Source of the DNA: Acholeplasma hippikon
GTDB lineage: Bacteria; Bacillota_I; Bacilli_A; Acholeplasmatales; Acholeplasmataceae
Assembly: GCF_900660755.1 (NCBI RefSeq)
Contig: NZ_LR215050.1
Location: 1,116,001 to 1,180,000 of the forward strand
Reading direction: 5' to 3'
Length of the DNA stretch: 64,000 nucleotides
Position numbers and translations under genes: made by a program. The notes under the pieces are model-generated. The model saw only the letters and a list, made by a program, of their open reading frames with translations. It searched no databases and had not been told where the DNA came from. Positions 9,260 to 17,393 of this stretch are shown here, in pieces. The first letter of the stretch is position 1; the number at the start of each line of letters is the position of its first letter.

Positions 9260-10654
9260 TTATAATTGGAATCCTTTAGAATATAAAATAAAGTAAACAA
9301 CAAACGCAACTGAGAAGATATAGATTAATGGATGAACTTCTTTACCACGTTTTTGAGCAAGCATTGCTACAGCGTAAGAAATAAATCCAAATGCAATCCC
9401 GTCAGCAACTGAATAAGATAGAACCATACCAATAATTGTTAAGAAACTTGCTAAGGCAACAGCTTTATCTGACCAATCAATTTCAGCAATTTGGCCAGCC
9501 ATTAAGACACCGACTAAAACTAAAGCCATTGAAGTAATCGGGAAGATATTAAAGATTGGCATTAATGGATAAAGTAAAATTGATAATAAGAATAAAATAG
9601 CTACAACAATATTAGAAAAACCTGTTCTAGCACCTGATTCAACACCTGTCGAAGACTCAACAAATGAAGTAATTTCTGGAGTTCCTAAAGATGAAGAAAT
9701 TAAAGTACCAATAGCATCAGCAAATAATGCTTTTTCTAAGTTAGGGATAGAACCATCCTCATTTTGAATACCAGCAACTTTTGTTACACCAACTAATGTA
9801 CCAGCAGTATCGAAGATATCAACGAATACTAAGGCAAATAAAATAACTGGTAAAGTTGTTAATTTAGCAGAAGAAGATAAACCACCTTGTGTATCTTGAA
9901 ATAAAGTTCCAAATCCCTTCACAAAGCCAAAGAAAGATTCTTTAAAACCGGCTAAACCAGCATATCCGTTAGGATCAATATTCACTTCTTGAAGACCTTT
10001 AACACCAGCTAAACTTAAGATAACATAAAGTAATGCTGTTGCAGCAATTGAAATAATAAATGAGAATCTTGAAAGTTTATTTTTTAGGTTATGTAAAACA
10101 ATAATTAAGATAATACCGAATAAAGCAACTAAAACTGAAGGATCAGTTAAATTACCCACTTTTACTAATGTTGCAGGATCAGCAACAATAATTTTTGCAT
10201 TATTTAAACCAACAAATGCAATGAAGAAACCAATACCAGCGCCAATTGCAGCTCGTAATCCAGCAGGGATTGCTTCAATTAATTTTTGGCGTAATGGTGT
10301 GAATGTAATAGCAACGAAGATTACACCACCGATAAATGAAATAGCTAATGCCTCTTGCCATGTATAACCAATTGTCATTACAATTGTGAAAGTGAAGAAG
10401 GCATTAACTCCCATTCCAGGTGCTAAGGCAACTGGATAGTTTGCAACAAAAGCCATAACTAAAGTTGCGATTGCAGCACCAATAGCAGTTGCTAAGAATG
10501 CTCCTCCTAATGGAATACCAGATGCACTGATCATGCTTGGGTTTACAGCTAAGATATAAGACATTGCTAAGAATGTCACAAGTCCACCGATAATTTCAGA
10601 CTTGAAATTCGTTTTGCGTTCTTCAAATTTAAAGAACTTTTTAATTGAGTTCAT
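9260..10654 (-). CDS. pbuG: Guanine/hypoxanthine permease (AzgA/PbuG family)
   Basis: Purine base importer with about 12-14 membrane segments over 464 aa. The start MNSIKKFFKFEERKTNFKSE followed by IIGGLVTFLAMSYILAVNP is characteristic of the PbuG/PbuO branch. Central motifs include PVALAPGMGVNAFF and VFVDIFDTAGTLVGV. A guanine-class riboswitch with terminator lies directly upstream, which supports guanine/hypoxanthine as substrate. GGAGAG precedes the ATG. The gene functionally complements hpt (purine salvage) in the same window. Confidence 0.94.
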   Translation of the reverse strand: MNSIKKFFKFEERKTNFKSEIIGGLVTFLAMSYILAVNPSMISASGIPLGGAFLATAIGAAIATLVMAFVANYPVALAPGMGVNAFFTFTIVMTIGYTWQEALAISFIGGVIFVAITFTPLRQKLIEAIPAGLRAAIGAGIGFFIAFVGLNNAKIIVADPATLVKVGNLTDPSVLVALFGIILIIVLHNLKNKLSRFSFIISIAATALLYVILSLAGVKGLQEVNIDPNGYAGLAGFKESFFGFVKGFGTLFQDTQGGLSSSAKLTTLPVILFALVFVDIFDTAGTLVGVTKVAGIQNEDGSIPNLEKALFADAIGTLISSSLGTPEITSFVESSTGVESGARTGFSNIVVAILFLLSILLYPLMPIFNIFPITSMALVLVGVLMAGQIAEIDWSDKAVALASFLTIIGMVLSYSVADGIAFGFISYAVAMLAQKRGKEVHPLIYIFSVAFVVYFILYSKGFQL

Positions 10655-10701
10655 AGTACTCTCCTTTTTCTTTATTGGTTTGAAAAGAATGTCAGAAAAA
10701 T

Positions 10702-10740
10702 AAAAAAACCTTTTTGACTTGCTGAAGGTACAAAAGGTTT
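10702..10740 (-). terminator. Riboswitch-controlled terminator (expression platform)
   Basis: On the minus strand AAACCTTTT (10740-10732) pairs with AAAAAGGTTT (10715-10706) and is followed by a run of T ending at about 10702. It lies 34 bases beyond the purine aptamer and before the permease start, as expected for ligand-induced termination. Confidence 0.88.
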
Positions 10741-10773
10741 CTATCTACATGACAACTTAAAAAGAAAAAGTTG

Positions 10774-10848
10774 TTCATCGTAGTCACTTCTTTTACGGTG
10801 AAGTGGTAGAAACTCTGGCTACCATATTTAGCCAATTATACGACAAAA
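10774..10848 (-). ncRNA. Purine riboswitch, guanine class
   Basis: Read on the minus strand, the conserved purine-aptamer core is all present. J1/2 is TATAAT; P2 is TGGC/GCCA around ATATGG; J2/3 is GTTTCTACCA; P3 is CACTTC/GAAGTG with the CCGTAAA loop; then GACTACG closes P1. The specificity base is C (GAC-TAC), the equivalent of C74, which selects guanine or hypoxanthine rather than adenine. The downstream hairpin with T tract makes it an OFF switch. It controls the AzgA-type permease. Confidence 0.95.
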
Positions 10849-10866
10849 CTTATCAAACACGGTTAG

Positions 10867-10895
10867 AGTATATCATGCAAAAACGGTCCTTGCAA
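10867..10895 (-). promoter_or_regulatory. Promoter of riboswitch-permease transcript
   Basis: On the minus strand TTGCAA (10895-10890), a 17-bp spacer and TATACT (10872-10867). Transcription would start about 10 bases before the aptamer P1 region. Confidence 0.8.
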
Positions 10896-10908
10896 GGAAA
10901 GTAATATA

Positions 10909-10942
10909 GAAAAAAAGAAGGCGATGTATGAAAACGCCTTCT
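10909..10942 (-). terminator. Terminator of hflX
   Basis: AGAAGGCG (10917-10924) pairs with CGCCTTCT (10935-10942). On the minus strand a run of U follows, just past the hflX stop. Confidence 0.88.
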
Positions 10943-10945
10943 TCA

Positions 10946-12196
10946 TTATTCGTTGATATATTTTTTATATTGTGCTGCTTGGACCGGAGTTAAAACAACG
11001 CGTACTTTAATGCCGTCTTCAACATATTCACTATCTAGAACTCTAGTATGTTCTTTAAGTTGTTGGAAGATGTTTCCTTTATTAAACGGAATCACAAATG
11101 TATAAATTCTACTTTCTGGATAAAGATTGGAATCTATTGCTTGAAATAGTTCATCCATACCCTCACCAGTTTTATTGGATATATAGATATATTCTTCATT
11201 TAATACCGGTGCACTTATTCTTAAGTCACGTTTAGTAACAACAAGTAATCGTGGAATTTGGTCAACGCCTAAACTCTTTAATATTTGTTTAGTTAATTGA
11301 ATTTGTAGTTCAGAAGGATTCTTACCATCAATAATATGAAGAATTAAATCTGCCGAAGTAATATCTGATAATGTTGATTCAAATGAAGATACGAGTTCAT
11401 GAGGTAATTTGTTAATGAAACCAACAGTATCAATTAAGATGAATGCTGGATGATTATCTTTTTTAATACGTTTTGCTTTTGTATCTAAGGTTGCAAATAA
11501 CATATCTTTTTCAAATACTTTTGTTTTATTTTCACCAAACTGTTCTGTGAAATAATTCATTAGTGAAGACTTACCTGCATTGGTATATCCGACTAATGCG
11601 ACAACTGGCACTTGATTTTGAATTCGTTTTTGAACGTTAATTTGACGTTCTTTTTTTATTTGTGATATTTCATATTTTAATTGTGAAATTTCAGCACTTA
11701 AACGACGTCTATCAAGTTCTAATTTGGTTTCACCAGGCCCTTTAGCGTTAAAAGAACCACCACCTTGACGTGACAATGAATTACTCATTCCAACGAGTCT
11801 TGGTAGCATATATAGTTTTTGTGCGAGTGCAACTTCCATCATTGCCTGTTTTGTCTTTGCACGTTCTGCAAAGATTTGAAGAATTAAGAATGAACGGTCA
11901 ATGACTTGTACATCTAAATATTTTTCTAGGTTTCTTAATTGACCAGCCGCTAAAGTATCATCAAAGATAACTAAATCAATGTTTAATACATCAATCATTT
12001 TTTTAATTTCTTCAACTTTTCCACTACCTATATAGTATCTTGGATCAATTGAGTCACTTGATTGAATGACTTTATCGATTGTTTTAATATTACAAGCTAA
12101 CGCTAATTCTTCAAGTTCATCAACTGATTCCTTTGTAATTTGTAAACTTGTTCTGTAATTTAGAGCAACAAGTAAAGCTCTATCTAATGTCTGCAT
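10946..12196 (-). CDS. hflX: GTPase HflX
   Basis: Ribosome-binding GTPase that splits stalled or hibernating ribosomes (known for HflX in other bacteria). The 416-aa protein has the N-terminal HflX domain with the glycine-rich GGGSFNAKGPGETKLELDRR segment (about 150-170). A coiled-coil linker follows, then the G domain with G1 GYTNAGKS (about 207), G3 DTVGF and a G4 variant TKRD in place of NKxD. Single-gene transcript between a terminator and a 273-base intergenic region. It is divergent from the cdaA operon. Confidence 0.94.
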   Translation of the reverse strand: MQTLDRALLVALNYRTSLQITKESVDELEELALACNIKTIDKVIQSSDSIDPRYYIGSGKVEEIKKMIDVLNIDLVIFDDTLAAGQLRNLEKYLDVQVIDRSFLILQIFAERAKTKQAMMEVALAQKLYMLPRLVGMSNSLSRQGGGSFNAKGPGETKLELDRRRLSAEISQLKYEISQIKKERQINVQKRIQNQVPVVALVGYTNAGKSSLMNYFTEQFGENKTKVFEKDMLFATLDTKAKRIKKDNHPAFILIDTVGFINKLPHELVSSFESTLSDITSADLILHIIDGKNPSELQIQLTKQILKSLGVDQIPRLLVVTKRDLRISAPVLNEEYIYISNKTGEGMDELFQAIDSNLYPESRIYTFVIPFNKGNIFQQLKEHTRVLDSEYVEDGIKVRVVLTPVQAAQYKKYINE

Positions 12197-12469
12197 TAAT
12201 TACTCCCCATGCGATTTGTAGTTTAATACTACACTAATTTTGGTTATGGCCAAAAACGATTTGAGAATGATATATTCTCTATTTTAAATTTGATATATTT
12301 TTTGATCTAAATTGTTCATGGGTATCACCTTATCTATGGAAAATACAAATTGAGACTTTCTCAAGTTGTCACTAAGAAAATTATAACATATGACTAGAGT
12401 TTCTTATGCTAAAGATAACATAATATGTTATACTTTAATTAAAGTTGTAAACGAAAGTGAGTTTTAAAC
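12197..12469. other. Divergent intergenic region hflX/cdaA with three dyads
   Basis: No gene is visible in these 273 bases. They hold three short inverted repeats: GAGAAT-GATAT-ATTCTC at 12263-12279, TTGAGA-CTT-TCTCAA at 12350-12364, and TAACATA-A-TATGTTA at 12416-12430. None has a T tract, so they look like protein-binding sites rather than terminators. Confidence 0.6.
12416..12434 (+). promoter_or_regulatory. Palindrome overlapping the likely -10 box of the cdaA operon
   Basis: The perfect 7-bp dyad TAACATA-A-TATGTTA (12416-12430) runs into TATACT (12429-12434), the best -10 box before cdaA; no good -35 is seen. The half-site TAACATA recurs at 12384-12390, 32 bases upstream. This arrangement suggests an operator, but no regulator is identified. 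Confidence 0.45.
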
Positions 12470-13207
12470 ATGAAAATAACTTGGCAAATGGTTTTAGATT
12501 TTTACATCATATTTATTCTTGTTTTACTAATCTTAAAATTTGTTTTACATAACAAGAGAATTCTCTCAATGTTTATGTTCTACTTAGGAATTTTAGTGTT
12601 AACAGCAATAGCAAAATTATTAAATTTAGAAGTATCTGATACATTCTTCAAAATTTTTCCAATGGGATTCTTTATCTTTATGGTTGTTGTTGCAGCACCA
12701 GATATTCGATTAACGCTTGAGTCTTTATGGAAAGAAACTGTAAAGAGCGGTGTTGTTCAAATGAGTAGTGAGAAAACCAAAAATGAAATAATCAAAGCTG
12801 CAATGGCACTTTCTAAAGAGAGTATTGGTGGATTGATTACAATTGAAAAACATAATACACTTGATCAATATTCTCAAAGAGCCATTCAGTTAAACTCAGA
12901 TGTTTCACGTGAATTACTAATTAACATCTTTACACCAAACACACCATTACATGACGGTGCTGTAATTATTCGAGGCGATAAAATTGTGTGTGCGGGAGCT
13001 TACTTTATTCTTTCAAGCAATGAGAACTTTGATAAAACAACTGGATCTCGTCACCGTGCAGCATTGGGTATTTCTGAAATTACAGACTCATTAACAGTTG
13101 TTGTTTCTGAGGAAACAGGAAGTATTAGCATTGCGATTAATGGGGTCATGACAAAAATGAAAGATGAAAATGCTCTAAATGAGTATTTATCATTATTCAT
13201 GAAGTAA
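12470..13207 (+). CDS. cdaA: Diadenylate cyclase CdaA (c-di-AMP synthase)
   Basis: Makes cyclic di-AMP from two ATP at the membrane. Three N-terminal transmembrane segments (about residues 8-85) precede a DAC domain. Its catalytic DGA motif is in LHDGAVII (about 161-168) and its RHR motif in GSRHRAALGISE (about 195-205). 245 aa, slightly shorter than Bacillus CdaA. It leads a nine-gene operon. In Firmicutes cdaA is normally followed by cdaR (ybbR) and glmM; here it is followed instead by a 56-aa membrane protein and a PAS/GGDEF-like protein. Confidence 0.96.
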   Translation: MKITWQMVLDFYIIFILVLLILKFVLHNKRILSMFMFYLGILVLTAIAKLLNLEVSDTFFKIFPMGFFIFMVVVAAPDIRLTLESLWKETVKSGVVQMSSEKTKNEIIKAAMALSKESIGGLITIEKHNTLDQYSQRAIQLNSDVSRELLINIFTPNTPLHDGAVIIRGDKIVCAGAYFILSSNENFDKTTGSRHRAALGISEITDSLTVVVSEETGSISIAINGVMTKMKDENALNEYLSLFMK

Positions 13208-13214
13208 GGAGCAT

Positions 13215-13385
13215 ATGATGAAAGTTATTAAACAAATTCTAAACTTCATTTTTGAACCCGTAAGATTCGTAGGGTCAAGAAACATTTCAAATGTTATTGT
13301 TAAATTCTTTGATAAACATAAATGGTTAATTTATGTATTAGCACTAGTCATTACAACAGCTGTTTTCATCATTTATTACATTTAA
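13215..13385 (+). CDS. Small single-pass membrane protein (56 aa), unknown
   Basis: Starts at ATG 13215 (a second ATG follows directly) with AAGGAG 5 bases upstream and 7 bases after the cdaA stop. The product has a basic amphipathic N-terminal half (KVIKQILNFIFEPVRFVGSR) and one hydrophobic segment near the C-terminus (about residues 37-56) ending in IIYYI. No family is recognised. Position and topology recall the membrane anchor of the CdaA regulator CdaR, without any YbbR domains, so it may be a remnant or a small CdaA partner; that is inference. The good ribosome-binding site and tight spacing favour a real gene. Confidence 0.72.
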   Translation: MMKVIKQILNFIFEPVRFVGSRNISNVIVKFFDKHKWLIYVLALVITTAVFIIYYI

Positions 13386-13416
13386 AAAAATATTAACAGA
13401 CTAAACGGGGGGAACT

Positions 13417-15000
13417 ATGGAAGTATTTGCTCAACATCCAGTATTTGGAGTTATCATCGCGGTCTTCATCATCATCCTTGTTATAACTGAATCCATTCTT
13501 AAAGAGAATTTACTTAAAAATAGATTAACTTTCTCGTTTATTAATTTAACGATATTTGTTGTCTTACTATTCTTTTATGAATCTTTAATTCTAACAAGTG
13601 AAGATTATTTAATTGCATATATTGTGTATTTATATTTAACTTATGGAGCATTCTTATTAGCACTTTATAAAACTTTTAAAAACGCAATCACAAAAGGTTC
13701 ACAATACCAGTTGTTTGTTAAAGGTATTAAAAATACAAAATGGAATGTTTACTATATTGTCGATCAAAAAGAAAGAATTAAAGATATTTCAACTTCTTTA
13801 TTAAGAGAATTAAATCTAGATAAAGAAGAAGTGAGTGGTAAAAAATTTATGTCAGTTTTTTCATCAAAAGTGAGATTCACTAAGATGAATGGGGACGATA
13901 TTAACGACCGAACGTTAGAAAAGTATTTCATTGATTATAAAAAGCGAGTAAGTCCAAATGAAAGTGAAGAAATGGAACTTAACTTCCAAAATTTCAGAGG
14001 CGATACAACGATACTTCATATGAATATGCAACCTTTATTTGTCTTAGGAAAATATAAAGGAAGAATGTGTATCGGTGAAAAACGCACAGAAGAAGAGTTA
14101 CTTGCGGTTGAAAAAGAATTGAAAGCAACAGATAGAGAACTCGAATCTATTCGTCATAAATTTATTGCTACATTAGAATTATCGGATGAGGGACTATTCT
14201 ATATTGATTTAGATGAAAAGACAATTTGGTTAAATGATAGTGTAACTGAACAATTAAAGTTACCTACAAACGAATTAAGTTTAGCAGATTATAGAAAATT
14301 AATAGAGCCACAAGATTTACAAAAGTATCTTCAAATAACGAGTGATTTAACACCGAATAAACAAATTTATGTTGTAAGTTATCGTTTAAATGTTAACGGA
14401 CAACAAATGTGGGTGAAGGAAAAAGGTAAACGTTTATTTGAGGATAAGAAAAATGCAGTCATTATGGGGATTATTAGTCCTGTAAATACGAGTCATTTTA
14501 GAAAATCAGGCATTGAAGTTCTAGACACAATTAAAGACGAAAATCATTTGTTACCAGATTTGAAATCATTAATTAAAAATGGTAGACCGTTCCAACTTGC
14601 AATCTTGAAATTGTCAAATATCCCACAAATTAATGAAATGCATGGCCGTGAAGTTGGTAACATGCTCATGGCTCAATATATTGCAAAAGTTAAACAATCA
14701 TTTGTAACAGAAAGCTCTGATCTTTATAGATTATCAGGTCTAGAGTTTGCTTTAACAATTACAGATGCTAGAAAAATGGCATCACTATATAACGGAATCC
14801 GCGCAGAAGATAATCACTTAAATATGGTGATGGAATATGGTGCAATAACAGCTGAGGTTGAAACCTTCATTGGTGTTGCACAGATGTATGATGATGCAGT
14901 CAATGCACAAGATTTATATCAAAATGCAATGCGTGCATTAAAAACAGCCCAACTACCACAATTTAAAGGTCAAGGTTGTTACTATAAGGATATAAAATAA
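13417..15000 (+). CDS. Membrane PAS-PAS-degenerate GGDEF protein
   Basis: A 527-aa protein with three predicted membrane segments (about 8-28, 38-60, 65-88), a PAS-like domain (about 105-225), a charged coiled coil (about 228-252), a second PAS-like domain (about 253-355) and a C-terminal GGDEF-fold domain (about 375-527). The GGDEF signature reads SGLEF, and the metal-binding Asp of the first strand is replaced (LKLSN), so diguanylate cyclase activity is unlikely. The order membrane-PAS-degenerate GGDEF matches the front of the c-di-AMP phosphodiesterase GdpP, but the DHH-DHHA1 hydrolase domain is absent. It may be a sensor or regulator for the adjacent CdaA (inference). The stop overlaps the start of fthC by one base. 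Confidence 0.8.
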   Translation: MEVFAQHPVFGVIIAVFIIILVITESILKENLLKNRLTFSFINLTIFVVLLFFYESLILTSEDYLIAYIVYLYLTYGAFLLALYKTFKNAITKGSQYQLFVKGIKNTKWNVYYIVDQKERIKDISTSLLRELNLDKEEVSGKKFMSVFSSKVRFTKMNGDDINDRTLEKYFIDYKKRVSPNESEEMELNFQNFRGDTTILHMNMQPLFVLGKYKGRMCIGEKRTEEELLAVEKELKATDRELESIRHKFIATLELSDEGLFYIDLDEKTIWLNDSVTEQLKLPTNELSLADYRKLIEPQDLQKYLQITSDLTPNKQIYVVSYRLNVNGQQMWVKEKGKRLFEDKKNAVIMGIISPVNTSHFRKSGIEVLDTIKDENHLLPDLKSLIKNGRPFQLAILKLSNIPQINEMHGREVGNMLMAQYIAKVKQSFVTESSDLYRLSGLEFALTITDARKMASLYNGIRAEDNHLNMVMEYGAITAEVETFIGVAQMYDDAVNAQDLYQNAMRALKTAQLPQFKGQGCYYKDIK

Positions 15001-15524
15001 TGACTTCAAAAAGCGATTTAAGAAAGATTATTATCAATAAAAGAAACAGCAACTTAGATGAACAAAACGATGCAGCTAAACTGCATATTTTGGCTGAATT
15101 GGATAAAAATCCAACGTTTATAGAAGCACGATTTATTGGTTTATATTATCCTCTTTCAGTAGAAATCGACTTAAGAGAAATTATTGAAAAATACCCAAAT
15201 AAAAAATATGCATTTCCTAAAATTGTAGACGATAAAATGATTTATATTGAGTATACAAAAGATACAGTTTTTGAATGCAGTAATTTTAATGTATATGAAC
15301 CAGTAGGTAGAGTAGATGTTTCAAATCAATTAGACTTAGTGATTGTTCCAGCATTAGCAATGAATAAAAGAAATTTTAGATTAGGATTTGGAAAAGGATA
15401 TTTTGATAAATTCTTCAAAAAATGCCCGAATCCTTATAAAATTGGTATAATTTATAAAGATGAAGAAATTGACTTTAAGGAAGAAGACCACGATGTAGCA
15501 TTAGATTGTTATTTGATGGGTTAA
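15000..15524 (+). CDS. fthC: 5-formyltetrahydrofolate cyclo-ligase
   Basis: Converts 5-formyl-THF to 5,10-methenyl-THF with ATP (YqgN/MTHFS family). The signature LGFGKGYFDKFF (about 137-148) is intact, with FIGLYYPLSVEIDL upstream. 174 aa, on the short side but complete. Start ATG overlaps the previous stop (TAATG), implying translational coupling within the cdaA operon. Confidence 0.9.
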   Translation: MTSKSDLRKIIINKRNSNLDEQNDAAKLHILAELDKNPTFIEARFIGLYYPLSVEIDLREIIEKYPNKKYAFPKIVDDKMIYIEYTKDTVFECSNFNVYEPVGRVDVSNQLDLVIVPALAMNKRNFRLGFGKGYFDKFFKKCPNPYKIGIIYKDEEIDFKEEDHDVALDCYLMG

Positions 15525-15536
15525 GAGGAGCTAAAA

Positions 15537-15881
15537 ATGATTATTGAAACAGAGTTTGGTAACTTTGAATTAATTAAAAACTATCGTGATGCTTTTGATC
15601 TTCAAAAGTTTACTGAAAAATATGTAGATGTAGCTTTTGATAGATATACATATATCGTTGGTGATATTGCATCAGACATCTTAAGATTAAAAGGATTCTC
15701 TCAAGATCCCAAAGGTACAAATGGTTATAAAAAGATTCCTGATTATATTAATGAATCATGTAATCATAACTGTCCATTCTTTGTCTTAAAGAGAATCAGA
15801 AAAGAAAACGCTAAAGAAGCGAAAGAAACAAAGGTGCTTGAAGGAGAAGAAAAAATCGTAGAAGTCGTTCAAGCAGAATAA
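15537..15881 (+). CDS. YutD-like protein (DUF1027)
   Basis: A 114-aa protein matching the Firmicute YutD family by its YIVGDIASDILRLKGF core, the PDYINESCNHNC segment and FVLKRIR. The molecular function is unknown. Three cysteines cluster in or near CNHNC, which could bind metal. The C-terminal tail is charged and low complexity. AGAGGAGC precedes the ATG, 12 bases after fthC. It is followed by a NifU-domain gene; yutD and yutI also occur close together in Bacillus. Confidence 0.8.
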   Translation: MIIETEFGNFELIKNYRDAFDLQKFTEKYVDVAFDRYTYIVGDIASDILRLKGFSQDPKGTNGYKKIPDYINESCNHNCPFFVLKRIRKENAKEAKETKVLEGEEKIVEVVQAE

Positions 15882-15902
15882 TTTATTTGTAGGAGAAAAA
15901 AC

Positions 15903-16127
15903 ATGGAACAAAGAGAACAAGTAGAAAAGATCATTAGTAAATTAAGACCTTATATCCAAAGAGATGGTGGAGAAATCGAGTTAGTAAATATTGAAGACGG
16001 CATCGTTTATGTAAAGATGGGTGGAGCATGTGATGGATGTTCTGCAATTGATGTCACATTAAAACAGGGAATTGAGTCAATGTTACTTGAAAATGTACCA
16101 GGTATCATTGCCGTGGTTACAGTTTAA
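15903..16127 (+). CDS. NifU C-terminal domain iron-sulfur scaffold protein
   Basis: A 74-aa protein consisting of the NifU/Nfu domain, with the cluster-binding CDGC motif (about 45-48) and the typical LRPYIQRDGGEIELV start. It likely carries a transient Fe-S cluster for delivery to apo-proteins; family members include Bacillus YutI. GGAG precedes the ATG. The stop overlaps the next gene by one base. Confidence 0.92.
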   Translation: MEQREQVEKIISKLRPYIQRDGGEIELVNIEDGIVYVKMGGACDGCSAIDVTLKQGIESMLLENVPGIIAVVTV

Positions 16128-16594
16128 TGATTTCAACAGCAAACGCTGTCATTATTATTACGATTTCTGCAATGGTGATTGCGCAAGTCTTAAAATTCTT
16201 TATCGACTTCGCAATTAACAAAAAACCTAATGAGTCGATTTTAATTTCCACAGGTGGAATGCCATCAAGCCATAGTGCATTAGTTACATCTTTAGTTACA
16301 GCAATCGGTTTATTTCAAATTTATGATACTGGCAAGATTGGATTAGAGTTTGCAATTAGTTTTGTTTTAGCTTTAGTCGTTGTTCATGATTCAATGGGCA
16401 TTCGTTATGAGGCAAGTAAACATGCTAGAGCATTAAATGAAATTAAACTTAGATTAAACTTAATTGAAAATATCGATATTGAAGAAAAAAAATTTAAAGA
16501 ATCATTAGGACATAAACCAAAAGAAGTGTTAGCGGGTATTCTTTTAGGATGCTTAGTTGCAGTACTTGGGTTTGTGCTTTTTAGACTGATATGA
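16127..16594 (+). CDS. Divergent PAP2 / YuiD-family membrane protein (DUF212)
   Basis: A 155-aa protein with about four membrane segments and the DUF212 signature GGMPSSHSALVTSL (about 42-55) plus VVHDSMGIRYEASKHA (about 85-101). The first recalls the PAP2 phosphatase active-site PSxH motif, but the family is divergent and its activity is not established. Start overlaps the NifU gene stop (TAATG), and its own end overlaps the DegV gene by four bases, so translation is coupled. Confidence 0.87.
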   Translation: MISTANAVIIITISAMVIAQVLKFFIDFAINKKPNESILISTGGMPSSHSALVTSLVTAIGLFQIYDTGKIGLEFAISFVLALVVVHDSMGIRYEASKHARALNEIKLRLNLIENIDIEEKKFKESLGHKPKEVLAGILLGCLVAVLGFVLFRLI

Positions 16595-17391
16595 GAACAT
16601 TTGGGATAGTCGTTGATTCACTTATCAATTTAAATTTCAAGGAAAGAATATTTCAAGATGCGAGTATCGTATCGCTTTCTTTCATGATGAATGAAAAACT
16701 CTATATTGAAAATAATAAAGAAAAATATAGAAAAATTAATAAGAAGGATCAATTAAAACCTATTCCAGTTAAAACAGAAAGTTTCATAGAAGTATTTAAA
16801 GAACAAAAAGCACTTGGCTATGAGACTGTGATTTACTTAGCAAGTTCTACATATTTTATAGATACAATCAATCAAGCAAATTTAGCGAAAACAATATTAA
16901 ATGATCCGAATATTTATATTATTGATACGCAGTCATTTGGACCAGGTATTGAATATTTGCTAGAGATTATAAATTTTAATAAAGACAAAAAAATAAAAGA
17001 TTTAATTCAAATAATTTATGAAAGTATTGAAAAAGTAAACATTTTATTTTTAAAAGAAAAAGTTATTAATTTAGGAGTTGCTAAAATCAAATTACCGCTT
17101 TATGAAGCCGTTTTATTCAAAGGTGAATTCTTTAAATACAAAACAATATTTAAATCAAAAACACTACATTTTATGAATGAATATATTAATCGTAATATTA
17201 AGATTGGTGATAAACCATATATTAAAGTGTTTGCCGCAAATAAAATGGAAGATGCAAAAATCCTACAACATGAAATTCACACTTTTAATAAAGATGTTGA
17301 AATTTCAAATTATGGCGTTGTGCCACTTGTTGTAGCGTATTATTTAAAAGAAGGGTCCGTAGGAATTTTATACGGAAATTATGGTGAATAA
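16591..17391 (+). CDS. DegV-family lipid-binding protein
   Basis: A 266-aa DegV-fold protein. DegV/FakB proteins bind single fatty acids and present them to the FakA kinase. Visible landmarks are the N-terminal VVDSLINLN strand-loop, the central IYLASSTYF with candidate lipid head-group serines, and IIDTQSFGPG. It is divergent from better-known FakB sequences, so the ligand is uncertain. ATGA overlap with the previous gene. No FakA homologue is in the window. Confidence 0.78.
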   Translation: MRTFGIVVDSLINLNFKERIFQDASIVSLSFMMNEKLYIENNKEKYRKINKKDQLKPIPVKTESFIEVFKEQKALGYETVIYLASSTYFIDTINQANLAKTILNDPNIYIIDTQSFGPGIEYLLEIINFNKDKKIKDLIQIIYESIEKVNILFLKEKVINLGVAKIKLPLYEAVLFKGEFFKYKTIFKSKTLHFMNEYINRNIKIGDKPYIKVFAANKMEDAKILQHEIHTFNKDVEISNYGVVPLVVAYYLKEGSVGILYGNYGE

Positions 17392-17393
17392 CG

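Noticed and set aside
14690-15000. Active diguanylate cyclase domain
   Set aside because: The signature is SGLEF and the metal-binding Asp is missing, so catalysis is unlikely.
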